A stretch of 29,401 nucleotides of DNA from Bacillota bacterium (GTDB lineage: Bacteria > Bacillota > Clostridia > Christensenellales > SZUA-584). Location of the stretch: assembly GCA_023399095.1 (NCBI GenBank), contig JAEWQS010000180.1:1-29401 (forward strand). Reading direction: 5' to 3'. Position numbers and translations under genes: made by a program. Below, one piece after another: positions 15,635 through 23,947 of the stretch. Numbering within the stretch: position 1 is the first letter of the stretch; every line of letters begins with the position of its first letter. The notes under the pieces were generated by a model. It was not told where the DNA came from, did no database searches, and was given only the letters and a program-made list of their open reading frames with translations.

Positions 15635-16512
15635 TATTCTTCCACCTCATTCTTGTTCATAGCTCTGATCAGGAAAAATCCGACGATCACCATAACAACA
15701 AACATTATGGAAGACAGCGTTGTTCCCATCGCGTATTTGCCGTATCCAAACTCCTTATATATTCCTGTGTAAAGCACCTCTGTGGCGTACCCCGGCCCGC
15801 CGTTTGTGAGCGCATAAACTGTATCAAAAACTCTCAGTCCGTATATGACATTTAATACTGTTGTCACTGTAATTGTCGGCATAAGCATCGGCAATGTGAT
15901 CGACTTAAACTTCTGCCACGATCCGGCTCCGTCTATATCGGCAGCCTCGTAATATGTCGGGGAGATGGACATGATACCGGCAATGAATATCGTCATGATA
16001 TAGCCCATGCCCTTCCAAATGTCCACTGCCATCACAGACCAAAACGCTATTTTAGGATCAGTTAACCATTGCGGCCCTTTAATTCCAAAAATGCTCAAAG
16101 TGCTATTCAATAAACCATCGGCCGGATTGAGGATAGATCTGAATATCATGCCCACGATTAATGCGGACAGAACTGCCGGTATATACATAACAGCTCTATG
16201 GAAGTTCAATAGTCTCACTTTTTTTGTTAATAGTACCGCAAGCGCCAAACCAAGAACATTTTTCGCGATTGTCGTTACAAATGTAAAAAGCAATGTGTTC
16301 CCCAGATAACCGGTATATTTTGAATCTGAAAACGCCTTTGCATAGTTGTCAAACATGTGGTCAAACCCTAAAAAGTTCACCTCGTCTGAAAATGCCGACC
16401 AATCTGTAAACGAATATCCGATGCCGATTATTCCAGGCAGGAGATAAAGAGCCACATACAGAAGCAACGCGCCATATAAAAAATATGTTGGATAAATTCT
16501 TCTCGCTGTCAT
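15634..16512 (-). CDS. Sugar ABC transporter permease, MalF/UgpA type
   Basis: 292 residues with six spans. The EAA loop is YEAADIDGAGSWQKFKSITLP. The opening RRIYPTYFLYGALLLYVALYLLPGIIGIGYSFTDW has the family's Y-SFTDW ending. It heterodimerises with the next permease to import an oligosaccharide delivered by the lipoprotein from 19191-20546. It is the first gene of the second transcript, which has its own activator-type promoter at 16587-16615. A GGGGGGAAG ribosome site precedes the ATG. Confidence 0.95.
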   Translation of the reverse strand: MTARRIYPTYFLYGALLLYVALYLLPGIIGIGYSFTDWSAFSDEVNFLGFDHMFDNYAKAFSDSKYTGYLGNTLLFTFVTTIAKNVLGLALAVLLTKKVRLLNFHRAVMYIPAVLSALIVGMIFRSILNPADGLLNSTLSIFGIKGPQWLTDPKIAFWSVMAVDIWKGMGYIMTIFIAGIMSISPTYYEAADIDGAGSWQKFKSITLPMLMPTITVTTVLNVIYGLRVFDTVYALTNGGPGYATEVLYTGIYKEFGYGKYAMGTTLSSIMFVVMVIVGFFLIRAMNKNEVEE

Positions 16513-16586
16513 TTCTTCCCCCCGAATCGTTTATAAGTAAATTTGAGTATTTTCTTTCAAACATTTTTGTCATCAATCTTAATTCA

Positions 16587-16615
16587 AATATATATAAACA
16601 TCCTTACACATGGAA
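16587..16615 (-). promoter_or_regulatory. Activator-dependent promoter of the permease operon
   Basis: On the minus strand: -35 TTCCAT (16610-16615), a 17-base spacer, and -10 TATATT (16587-16592). The -35 is a poor match and overlaps the palindrome of the shared element by three bases. The predicted leader is about 67 bases. Confidence 0.65.
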
Positions 16616-16651
16616 TGTATTATGCATCCGTATACCATGTATATTTTTAAC
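16611..16651 (-). promoter_or_regulatory. Shared 41-base regulatory element, permease copy
   Basis: 34 of 41 bases match 20641-20681. The core (16613-16629, GAATGTATTATGCATCC) is a degraded version of the perfect palindrome in the other copy. A conserved GTATATTTTT tract is at 16639-16648. It lies 99 bases before the permease start codon, compared with 95 bases in the other copy. Confidence 0.7.
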
Positions 16652-16679
16652 CTTCTCACTGAATTGTTTAGTTAAAATA

Positions 16680-16706
16680 CCCCGCTCACTATACGAAAAG
16701 CGGGGC
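16680..16706 (-). terminator. Probable terminator of the GH95 gene
   Basis: CCCCGCT (16680-16686) pairs with AGCGGGG (16699-16705). On the minus strand it is followed by TATTTTAAC, a modest T tract. It lies between the GH95 stop and the permease promoter and so separates the two transcripts. Confidence 0.65.
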
Positions 16707-16719
16707 ATCATTTCACACT

Positions 16720-19062
16720 TTAAATCTGCTTATTACAATAAAACTTATGCTTATTACCCTTTTTGAGACTTATCCTTATCCCTCCCGGGCAGAGATGATA
16801 ATCGGAATTATTGCTGATCAAACCGACTGCACCGATGATAATTTCATCATCAACAGCTGCACATATTTCCATGAACACAACCTTTGACGATTCCCATCTC
16901 AATGAGATTTTGTGACCTGAATATATTTTTAAACCAGTGATACTGCCACTTTCCATAGCCTTTGGCAACGCCGGCAGCAGTTTTATAACACCATCATACT
17001 GTTGTAAAATCAGCTCACATATTGCAGCCGTAAAGCCAAGATTCGCATCAATCTGAAATAAATCAGGAGGATGAGCGCCAAACATATTCTCATGTATATT
17101 TTCACGCATGAGCTTACTAATAATATTGAATGCGGCTTCGCCTTCTCCAAATCTGGCAAGCAGGGCCATTGCCCATACGGCACTCCACCCAGTTTGCCCG
17201 CTGCCATTTTGAAGCCTTTTTTTGAGCGATTTTTTAGCGGCATCGGCATATTCGCTGTTTACTAAATGGCTGCCCGGATACACACCGAACAGCATGGAAA
17301 AATGCCTGTGCCCAAGCTCGGGTTCTGCATATTCCTTGTCCCACTCAAGCAATTCCCCCTGCCCCGAAACGGAGTAATCAGCTATTTGTTCAGCAAATTT
17401 CTCACAGCGCTCGGCCAGAGCTGCATCGCCCACCTGTCTGCATTCATAAACATATGCCTCAAAGAACTCTCTGGCTATACCTATATCTATCGCACTGATA
17501 TTACAAATTGCCAGCTCGTTTCCCGCCTCATCTTTATACATATTCTCAGGCGATGTTGTGGGGATATTGTATAGCCTGCCGTCAATTTCTGTGAAGCTGC
17601 ACATAATAAATTCTGCTGTGCTTTGCATTATCGGGAGCAGTTCCATCTTCAGGAATTTGTCATCCAAAGTATACTGGTAATGATCAAAGATCTGAACGCA
17701 TAACCAAGGCAGCGACATGTTCCACATTATATAGCGAGCGGTTTGGGGAATTGCGCATTTGTCGTATCCAACCGGCGTTGAATGTGCCCAAAAATCAGAT
17801 TGGTGATGCGCGACCGAGCCTCCAATCCCGTAATCTTCTTTTGCCGTTCGTTTCCCCGCTTCACAAAGTCTTTTCACATATTCCACAAGCGGACCAAAAC
17901 ATTCGCTAAGGTTCGTCCGGTCGGCGAGCCAGTAATTCATTTGGAGGTTAATATTCAGCGTATACCCGCTCCACCACGGCGGAATCAAGTCCTTGTTCCA
18001 TATGCCTTGCAGGTTTGCCGCCTGTGTTCCTTTTCTTGATGCTCCGATAAGCAGATACCTGCCATAATGGAACAGCAGGCTGATATCCGAATTATCAATC
18101 TCCCCTTTTCTCATTCGAAAATATCGGTCATCACAGGATGCTTCATCACCGCCAAGCTCGATATTCATCTGCCCAAACAACGAAGCGTGATCCTCAATAT
18201 GTGCTTTTCTGATGGTATCGATGCCTTTGTCCCTTGCGCATACAACAGTATTTAAGCAGCGCTCTTCATATTCTAGGTTATTATCAAAACTCGTTGCGCT
18301 TGAATATACGATTGATATTGTTCTTGCATGACAAATAGAAAGCTTATTAGAATATGCAACAATATGGCCGTCGCTGATTATCTGTGCTCTGGCCGCAACC
18401 TTTATGGACTTCTCAATTTCTTTATAGCTGACTTCATTTTTATCGCTGTAAAAGTTACCCACGTCTGCGATGGCAATGTCACTGGGTGCACAGCCTGAGA
18501 CCTTAAAGCCCTTGTTATCATACATAACGTTGTGCATTAATTGGCTTTGAAAGCATATTTCATAGTCTGCTGGCGCTTGTGCTTCAATGATATGTATAAG
18601 AACATCATCAGGATAGCTGACAAATGTCTGCGTTTTAACACTATTTCCGTTTTTGACATACCGGGCGTTTATTATGCCCTCTGCCATATCTAACTCTCTT
18701 CTGTACTTTTCGACATGACCTGCTTGTGATCTAATAATGATATCACCAAATGGCAAATACGCTTGGGTAAACCTATTTGTCAAATGCGCCTCTACGATCT
18801 CTTCCGCCTGTGCACGCTCGCCCTTTCTCATCAACTCCCTGACTTTTTTCATATTTTCTTTGAAGTCTTTTTTGCAGTAGTTATGCTCATATCCGCTCCA
18901 AAGAGTATCATCATTTAAGCAAAGCACGTCGCAGCTAGGATCATTATTAATCATGCATCCGATATGCCCATTGCCTGCTGGCAGCGATTGTAGCCAATTC
19001 TCCGCAGGCTTTTTAAACCACATAGTTGTGTTATTCATATTTGTTCTCTCGCTGCACGGCAT
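16720..19062 (-). CDS. GH95 family alpha-L-fucosidase (or alpha-L-galactosidase)
   Basis: 780 residues. The N-terminal signature LQSLPAGNGHIGCMI...LNDDTLWSG (25-57) is typical of GH95. The catalytic barrel shows the paired asparagines N370 and N372 in YTLNINLQMNYW, matching the Asn pair that activates water in the Bifidobacterium enzyme AfcA. Glu506 in PTTSPEN matches its general acid, and a DANLG aspartate is near the C-terminal domain. GH95 enzymes invert and mostly cleave terminal alpha-1,2-L-fucose; some prefer L-galactose. There is no signal peptide, so it acts inside the cell. The ATG at 19062 follows AGGAGG by four bases; a second ATG at 19038 has no ribosome site. The gene is downstream of the binding-protein gene and separated from it by a hairpin. 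Confidence 0.93.
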   Translation of the reverse strand: MPCSERTNMNNTTMWFKKPAENWLQSLPAGNGHIGCMINNDPSCDVLCLNDDTLWSGYEHNYCKKDFKENMKKVRELMRKGERAQAEEIVEAHLTNRFTQAYLPFGDIIIRSQAGHVEKYRRELDMAEGIINARYVKNGNSVKTQTFVSYPDDVLIHIIEAQAPADYEICFQSQLMHNVMYDNKGFKVSGCAPSDIAIADVGNFYSDKNEVSYKEIEKSIKVAARAQIISDGHIVAYSNKLSICHARTISIVYSSATSFDNNLEYEERCLNTVVCARDKGIDTIRKAHIEDHASLFGQMNIELGGDEASCDDRYFRMRKGEIDNSDISLLFHYGRYLLIGASRKGTQAANLQGIWNKDLIPPWWSGYTLNINLQMNYWLADRTNLSECFGPLVEYVKRLCEAGKRTAKEDYGIGGSVAHHQSDFWAHSTPVGYDKCAIPQTARYIMWNMSLPWLCVQIFDHYQYTLDDKFLKMELLPIMQSTAEFIMCSFTEIDGRLYNIPTTSPENMYKDEAGNELAICNISAIDIGIAREFFEAYVYECRQVGDAALAERCEKFAEQIADYSVSGQGELLEWDKEYAEPELGHRHFSMLFGVYPGSHLVNSEYADAAKKSLKKRLQNGSGQTGWSAVWAMALLARFGEGEAAFNIISKLMRENIHENMFGAHPPDLFQIDANLGFTAAICELILQQYDGVIKLLPALPKAMESGSITGLKIYSGHKISLRWESSKVVFMEICAAVDDEIIIGAVGLISNNSDYHLCPGGIRISLKKGNKHKFYCNKQI

Positions 19063-19150
19063 AAAACCTCCTATAGAAAAACCTACCCAGGATGTTCTAC
19101 GCTCTGTATTTATTTATTTAGCTTACTTCCTTAATTTTGAGATAAATAAA

Positions 19151-19174
19151 GGGGCAAGCAACATTGCCTGCCCC
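19151..19174 (-). terminator. Hairpin between binding-protein and GH95 genes
   Basis: GGGGCA(A)GCAA faces TTGC(C)TGCCCC; on the minus strand the central mismatch becomes a G-U pair, and TTTATTT follows. It should stop most transcripts after the binding-protein gene and let some continue into GH95, giving more binding protein than enzyme. No clear separate promoter for GH95 is visible in 19063-19150. Confidence 0.7.
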
Positions 19175-19190
19175 TCTTTTGGTCATGCTG

Positions 19191-20546
19191 TTATTGCCAT
19201 GCTGAATCTTTCGCAGCTGTTGCCTGGTCTGCTCTGTTATTGTCTATGTTCTCTAACATTTTCGCTGCATCTTCAGTTCCCTGAATCACGCTGACGATTT
19301 CTTTGCCGATCTCCATCCATTGCGGGTTCACATATTTAACCGCTGTTTGGAGAACCGTGCCTGCATCCCCATACATCGTATAGAATTCCAAGACGGTACC
19401 GGTGTATTTGGGTGTCAATCCGCTGAAAGGCAACGTCTGGAACTTGGGCACGTTGTCAATCATGTACTGCAGATTTTCTGGCTGAGCAAGGAAAGCAAGA
19501 TACTGTTTTGCGGCATCTGCATTCTCGGATCCGGAATAGACAAAACGTGTCGGTCCCACGGGGTTCACATTGAGTTTATTATTATCAACGAGTGGCATCA
19601 CGAAGAATCCGATATCATCTGCTGTTAGGCCGCTATCAAGATCCGCAACCTGCTGCGGTAAGCCTTGATTCGCAATGGTCATCGCATATTCGCCCGATGC
19701 GATTTTCGCGGGTTGATCCGCATATACGTCAGCCATGTAGTTTTCGCCCCAATAACCTTTGTCCGCCATTTCTTTTATCTGGTCAACAGCTGTTTTCATG
19801 ATTGCGCTGTCAGCAAACAATTTTTTATTATTGTTAAGATCGTCAACAAGGCCGAACTCGGCTGCGTCATAGGCAGCGCCCATTTCTGCAAACCATAATA
19901 CATGGTGCCAACCGTCGGAAACAGGTTGGAATATCGGTGTGATGCCGCTTTCCATTATCGCATCACATACCGCTGTAAATTCGGCCCAAGTTTTGGGGAC
20001 AGACAAGCCAAGATCGCTGAAGGTCTTTTTATTGTAAGCAACCGCCCACACGGCAGATGTATCTGCCATAGGCTGTCCATAAACCTTGCCATCCACAGAC
20101 ACTTCGACCGCAGAGGTTTTTTCAATCGTGCTTGTCCAGGCCTCACCGGAAAGGTCTGCCGCATTCTTCTCGACATTCAGAGTTGTGACAATGTCGAATC
20201 TGCCGGCTTGCGAACAGAAGATATCTGTGCATTCACCGGAGTTGAGCTTTGTCTGAAGCAGATTCGGATACTGATCGGAAGGTACGATCTGATAATCCAC
20301 TTTGATACCTGTTTCTTCCGTGAACTTTTCAGCGAGTGCTAGCTCAGCATCCTGGACCCAGTCCTGGCTAGCCATAAAGGTTAGGGTCACATCCTGCTGG
20401 GCAGGCTCTGGTTCGGATTGCTCTGCGCTTGGCTGCTGACTTTCTGACTCAACAGGTGTTGATTCAGTGGGGGCAGCAGGCTGTCCGCACGCAACAAGCG
20501 ACAACATCATAACCACCGTCAACAGAACTATAACTGTCTTTTTCAT
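19191..20546 (-). CDS. Lipoprotein sugar-binding protein of the ABC importer
   Basis: 451 residues, family 1 extracellular solute-binding protein. The lipoprotein signal is MKKTVIVLLTVVMMLSLVAC, with the lipobox ending at Cys20, followed by a Ser/Glu/Pro/Gln-rich tether to about residue 50. The folded part begins VTLTFMASQDW, and shows the family's KFTEETGIKVDYQIVPSDQYPNLLQTKL block, followed by YGQPMADTSAVWAVAYNKKTF. It captures the oligosaccharide outside the membrane and delivers it to the permeases encoded at 14810-16512. AGGAGGAG precedes the ATG. The gene has its own activator-type promoter at 20617-20645. Confidence 0.95.
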   Translation of the reverse strand: MKKTVIVLLTVVMMLSLVACGQPAAPTESTPVESESQQPSAEQSEPEPAQQDVTLTFMASQDWVQDAELALAEKFTEETGIKVDYQIVPSDQYPNLLQTKLNSGECTDIFCSQAGRFDIVTTLNVEKNAADLSGEAWTSTIEKTSAVEVSVDGKVYGQPMADTSAVWAVAYNKKTFSDLGLSVPKTWAEFTAVCDAIMESGITPIFQPVSDGWHHVLWFAEMGAAYDAAEFGLVDDLNNNKKLFADSAIMKTAVDQIKEMADKGYWGENYMADVYADQPAKIASGEYAMTIANQGLPQQVADLDSGLTADDIGFFVMPLVDNNKLNVNPVGPTRFVYSGSENADAAKQYLAFLAQPENLQYMIDNVPKFQTLPFSGLTPKYTGTVLEFYTMYGDAGTVLQTAVKYVNPQWMEIGKEIVSVIQGTEDAAKMLENIDNNRADQATAAKDSAWQ

Positions 20547-20567
20547 CTTTACTCCTCCTTTTTATCA

Positions 20568-20597
20568 TTGACAAATTTTCTTTTAGCAATATATAAT
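20568..20597 (+). promoter_or_regulatory. Near-consensus promoter of the kinase/regulator pair
   Basis: TTGACA (20568-20573), an 18-base spacer, and TATAAT (20592-20597). The start of RNA should be near 20604. The whole promoter lies within the leader of the opposing binding-protein transcript. Confidence 0.75.
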
Positions 20598-20616
20598 CCA
20601 CTTGCAGTCAACTAGA

Positions 20617-20645
20617 ATTATATATAGGTTCTCATTTGCTTGGAA
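20617..20645 (-). promoter_or_regulatory. Activator-dependent promoter of the binding-protein gene
   Basis: On the minus strand: -35 TTCCAA (20640-20645), a 17-base spacer and -10 TATAAT (20617-20622). The -35 overlaps the palindrome at 20643-20659 by three bases, exactly as at the permease promoter. Confidence 0.65.
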
Positions 20646-20681
20646 TGTATTATACATTCTTATTCTTTGTATATTTTTCAC
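20641..20681 (-). promoter_or_regulatory. Shared 41-base regulatory element, binding-protein/kinase copy
   Basis: Contains GAATGTATTATACATTC (20643-20659), a perfect inverted repeat with 8-base arms and one central base, followed by GTATATTTTT at 20669-20678. It also lies in the leader of the kinase mRNA, so the bound regulator could act back on its own gene. Confidence 0.7.
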
Positions 20682-20704
20682 TTGTCTATATTGGCGGTAT
20701 ACAT

Positions 20705-22477
20705 ATGTTCAGAAAAACGATAAAATTTAATATGATAGTGACATACTCTTTGATCATATTGATCCCGTTTCTTATTCTATCAACATATTTGATCACAACG
20801 GAATCGCAAAAGATCAATTCAAGAACGTTTTCAGCCCTGCGACAGAATTGTGTAACTCTTACCGATTCCATGGAAAGAGAAATCGCACAAATGAACCTGG
20901 TTTCTTTAAATATCGCATATTCCAATTTGATAAAGGATGCTTTCAATAATTATCTGGTCAATTATAATGACTATGAAAAACAGAAAGCCATTAATGAGCT
21001 CCTCTCCAACAGTATAGGTCCTAACAGACTTGTTGATCAGGCAAACCTGTATTCGAATATAGGCACTGTTATAGCAACTGGACTGTATAACAACACCTAT
21101 AATTACCCGGTCGAACAACTGCCCTGGTATGAAGCCGCAAAAAGCGGCAACGGCAACAGAGTCCTTTCATATATAGGCGATGATCCGTTTATATCAAGGT
21201 ATACAACAGACCAATACGGTAAGCTATTCCTGTCGCTTTCCCGTAAATATTTTGGTAGCTATAATAATGTTCAGGGATATATTGAAGTTAAAAAATCTGT
21301 CAGACAGGTTCTTTCCCAGGCTGTGACTTATAAAAGTGTTTATGGTGAACAGGTCGTTGTTTTTGATAGTTTCGGCACAATCATCTACCCCGGCAATCTG
21401 GAAAAAGACAGTTACCAGTATGTATTTGAAAACCTAGACGCCTCAGATCAGTCAACTGATTTTATCAGAGTGTCAGATGGTGAGTCCGATCATTTTTTTA
21501 CATTCACAGAGTCAGATGACGGTATCATCACGGCCATAGTGATCAGCGAAAATGATATGTTTATGCCAAGGGACAGCTATATTTTTAGTGTATTCCTTCT
21601 CACCCTGATATCCTTAACGCTGGCGTTTATCCTTTCGTACTTTGCCTCCAATCAAATCACAGTGCCCATCGAACGCATCTATCGGGAAATTCAGCACATC
21701 AACCTTAACGGTTATATGATCAAGTCCAATCTCAACACCAAAGCAATTGAACTGAACGTTTTGTACGATAGTTTTATTGATATGCAGCATAAGCTGGTTG
21801 ACAGCCTCAATAAACAGCTGTTGTTAAAGAATCATGAAATGCAGTCAAAAATGCTTGCTCTCCAGTCTCAGATGAATCCGCATTTTCTGTACAACAGTCT
21901 TCAGACGATACAGGCTATGGCTGACGCGGACATGAATAAAGAAATCATCATCATGTGCCAGTCGATGTCGAATATACTAAGATATATCTCTTCCGACGCA
22001 GATACGACAGTGTCGCTTGCAGACGAAATCAAATACACGAAAGATTTTCTAAGCTGTATGATGATCCGTTATAGTAACGATCTGTATTATACGATTGACA
22101 TTCCGGAGTCGATGTATGATCTTATGATGCCCAAGCTATGCATACAGCCGCTTGTTGAAAATTCCATCAGATTCTGCACAACAAAGCTGCCACCCTACCA
22201 TATTAGCATAAAGGGCAGGATCAGCAATAACAAGTATCTTATCACTGTGGTCGATAACGGGCCTGGCTTTAGTGCTGAGTCCTTGGCCATTATGGACAGC
22301 AAAATAAATGAAATAGACTCTACAGGGCTGCTTCCTTCATTGGAAATTAAAGGCATGGGGCTCTTGAATATTTACTTGCGCTTTAAAATATTGTATGGTA
22401 CAGATGTAGAATTTAAGATAGAAAACATTGAGGGCGGCGGTGCAAGCATAACAATTGGAGGCATCTATGATACATAA
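20705..22477 (+). CDS. YesM-type sensor histidine kinase
   Basis: 590 residues from the ATG at 20705. Span 1 is at about 11-31 and span 2 at about 292-315. The roughly 260 residues between them form the outside sensor (Cache-like, judged by length and a WYEAAKSGNG segment). A HAMP-like linker follows. The H-box is LQSQMNPHFLYNSLQ with phospho-acceptor His393, the N-box is PLVENSIRF (Asn486), the G1 box is VVDNGPGF, and the G2 box is KGMGLLNIYLRF. The frame is open upstream to a TTG at 20636, but the family begins with a short basic segment (MFRKTIKF) as here, and GGCGG lies upstream of this ATG. It probably senses the sugar, perhaps through the neighbouring binding protein, and phosphorylates the regulator encoded next. 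Confidence 0.93.
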   Translation: MFRKTIKFNMIVTYSLIILIPFLILSTYLITTESQKINSRTFSALRQNCVTLTDSMEREIAQMNLVSLNIAYSNLIKDAFNNYLVNYNDYEKQKAINELLSNSIGPNRLVDQANLYSNIGTVIATGLYNNTYNYPVEQLPWYEAAKSGNGNRVLSYIGDDPFISRYTTDQYGKLFLSLSRKYFGSYNNVQGYIEVKKSVRQVLSQAVTYKSVYGEQVVVFDSFGTIIYPGNLEKDSYQYVFENLDASDQSTDFIRVSDGESDHFFTFTESDDGIITAIVISENDMFMPRDSYIFSVFLLTLISLTLAFILSYFASNQITVPIERIYREIQHINLNGYMIKSNLNTKAIELNVLYDSFIDMQHKLVDSLNKQLLLKNHEMQSKMLALQSQMNPHFLYNSLQTIQAMADADMNKEIIIMCQSMSNILRYISSDADTTVSLADEIKYTKDFLSCMMIRYSNDLYYTIDIPESMYDLMMPKLCIQPLVENSIRFCTTKLPPYHISIKGRISNNKYLITVVDNGPGFSAESLAIMDSKINEIDSTGLLPSLEIKGMGLLNIYLRFKILYGTDVEFKIENIEGGGASITIGGIYDT

Positions 22478-23201
22478 TGTTTTTAGAGTCGTTGTTGTTG
22501 ATGATGAAAAGCTTATCTCAAACAATATAGCTAAAAATATTACTGCTTGTGATTCTTCTTTTGAGGTCGTTGCGGTTTGCTATGATGGACTTTCTGCGAT
22601 AAAAGCTATTGAACAATACAATCCACATGTTCTGTTCACTGATATAAAAATGCCACTGATGGATGGGCTTGCTCTTATTGAAAATGTTCATAATAATAAC
22701 CCGCATGTTCGCTGCGTGTTAATAACCGGTTATAATGAGTTTGAATACGCCAAAACAGCGATAAAATTTAAAGCGTTCGATTATCTTTTAAAGCCATTAA
22801 ATAAATTTGAGTTATCAAAGACTTTAAGAAAAATAAAGGATGAATTATTATCAGAGCAAGCTCTTCTCAATACTGAGAGGGAAACATCCACAGAAGATAT
22901 TGTGAAGAGCATCGTACAATATCTTCAGAGTAATTATGCAAACGAGATTAACTTCACTCAAATAGCTTCAGATTATAATTTTTCAGCATCATATTTGACA
23001 AAAATATTCAAGGAACATACCGGCACTTCTCCAATAAAATACTTAATTGAATATCGAATAAAAACAGCCAAAGCCTTACTTAAAGATACAAATCTTACCG
23101 TCAAGGAGATTGCAGAAAAAACAGGCTTTGTCGATCAGTTTTATTTTAGCAAATGCTTTAAGAATTACTGTGGAGTCACGCCGTCACAATACAAGGAATA
23201 G
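22467..23201 (+). CDS. YesN-type response regulator with AraC DNA-binding domain
   Basis: 244 residues. The receiver domain (about 1-120) has the acidic pair Asp12-Asp13, phospho-acceptor Asp59 in LFTDIKMPLMDG and Lys109 in YLLKP. The C-terminal AraC-type domain (about 146-244) has two helix-turn-helices; the second reads TVKEIAEKTGFVDQFYFSKCFKNY and ends in GVTPSQYKE. GGAGG at 22457-22461 places the start at 22467, overlapping the kinase gene by 11 bases. Regulators of this class activate adjacent sugar ABC operons. The duplicated element at 16611 and 20641 is the obvious candidate site. Confidence 0.95.
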   Translation: MIHNVFRVVVVDDEKLISNNIAKNITACDSSFEVVAVCYDGLSAIKAIEQYNPHVLFTDIKMPLMDGLALIENVHNNNPHVRCVLITGYNEFEYAKTAIKFKAFDYLLKPLNKFELSKTLRKIKDELLSEQALLNTERETSTEDIVKSIVQYLQSNYANEINFTQIASDYNFSASYLTKIFKEHTGTSPIKYLIEYRIKTAKALLKDTNLTVKEIAEKTGFVDQFYFSKCFKNYCGVTPSQYKE

Positions 23202-23469
23202 CTTCAGCCCAAAAATGATCAATCGAGCATGATCATCTTGCTAATGAACCAACTTCCGAAGGTTTATGCTGCGGTTTTTTGAAATGTGCCTTCATTTGAC
23301 ATGGCGAGCGGCTGTACAATATCCGGTAAGTGCATATCGGGTACTTTCGGAATAGCCGAAGCACCCGATGTGCGGGGCGATGCGATATGCGCCAAAACCA
23401 GCGAACCAAGAAAAGGATTATAATTTCAGCACTTATTTATATTCTATCAAAGCAAAGAAATAACCCACT
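23202..23469. other. Spacer after the regulator gene
   Basis: No gene. It includes two ATGATCA copies 14 bases apart (23215, 23229) and the strong hairpin at 23332-23373. No convincing intrinsic terminator for the regulator gene was found; AACTTCCGAAGGTT near 23251-23264, with TTTTTT 13 bases further on, is a poor candidate. Confidence 0.5.
23332..23373. other. Strong two-tier hairpin in the spacer
   Basis: GCATATCGGGT (23332-23342) pairs over 11 positions with ACCCGATGTGC (23363-23373; one G-U). Inside it, CTTTCGG (23344-23350) pairs with CCGAAG (23356-23361) with one bulged base. No T run follows, so it is not an ordinary terminator. Its role is unknown. Confidence 0.65.
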
Positions 23470-23769
23470 TCACGACAGACCTGACCCCTGACCTTTTTTA
23501 GATACATTTTCTTTGGATTTGCATATCGTCTGCTTATATAGCTGATTGGAAAATACCGTCACACCCGTCACAAGAACGCCTTGCAGCAACCCTTCAAGCT
23601 GCATATCTCCTAAGAAAAACCCGCCTGCCATGCCAAGCCCAAGCAATATCCACGGTATCAGCCAATCGGCAAGCTTGGGTATTCTTTTTAGCAGCAAGCC
23701 GATCACATACAAAACAGGGATCAGTATGTACGCGTCCTTCACAATGAAATTTGCCAATTCAATATCCAT
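23470..23769 (-). CDS. Orphan phage holin, A118-type (Phage_holin_5_2-like)
   Basis: 99 residues with two or three hydrophobic segments. The layout NFIVKDAYILIPVLYVIG, IPKLADWLIPWILLGLGMAGG and LQGVLVTGVTVFSNQLYKQT fits the Listeria phage A118 holin family: a first span, a PDW-like turn, a glycine-rich second span and an NQLYK ending. The short C-terminal tail is basic (KSKENVSKKG). Holins make membrane pores at the end of phage growth, and some act in toxin or protein release. No endolysin or phage structural gene is adjacent. AGAGGAG precedes the ATG. Confidence 0.8.
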   Translation of the reverse strand: MDIELANFIVKDAYILIPVLYVIGLLLKRIPKLADWLIPWILLGLGMAGGFFLGDMQLEGLLQGVLVTGVTVFSNQLYKQTICKSKENVSKKGQGSGLS

Positions 23770-23947
23770 TAATATGCTCCTCTCGCTTTCACTTTGTCAT
23801 TTATAAATATGAAATATATCTAGGTTTCGTGTAATCATGCGTTTGTCCACATATATCCGAACAACGGTTGTCATAATCCTTTAACCTTATGTGTATGAAT
23901 AAATAAGCAGCTGTGTTATTTCTTTCACCTTTTATTGTCTTCACGGC

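Noticed and set aside
20636..20704. Upstream start of the kinase from a TTG, or the ATG at 20645
   Set aside because: It would place the regulatory palindrome in coding sequence and add an extra hydrophobic segment before the family's normal start; no ribosome site fits.
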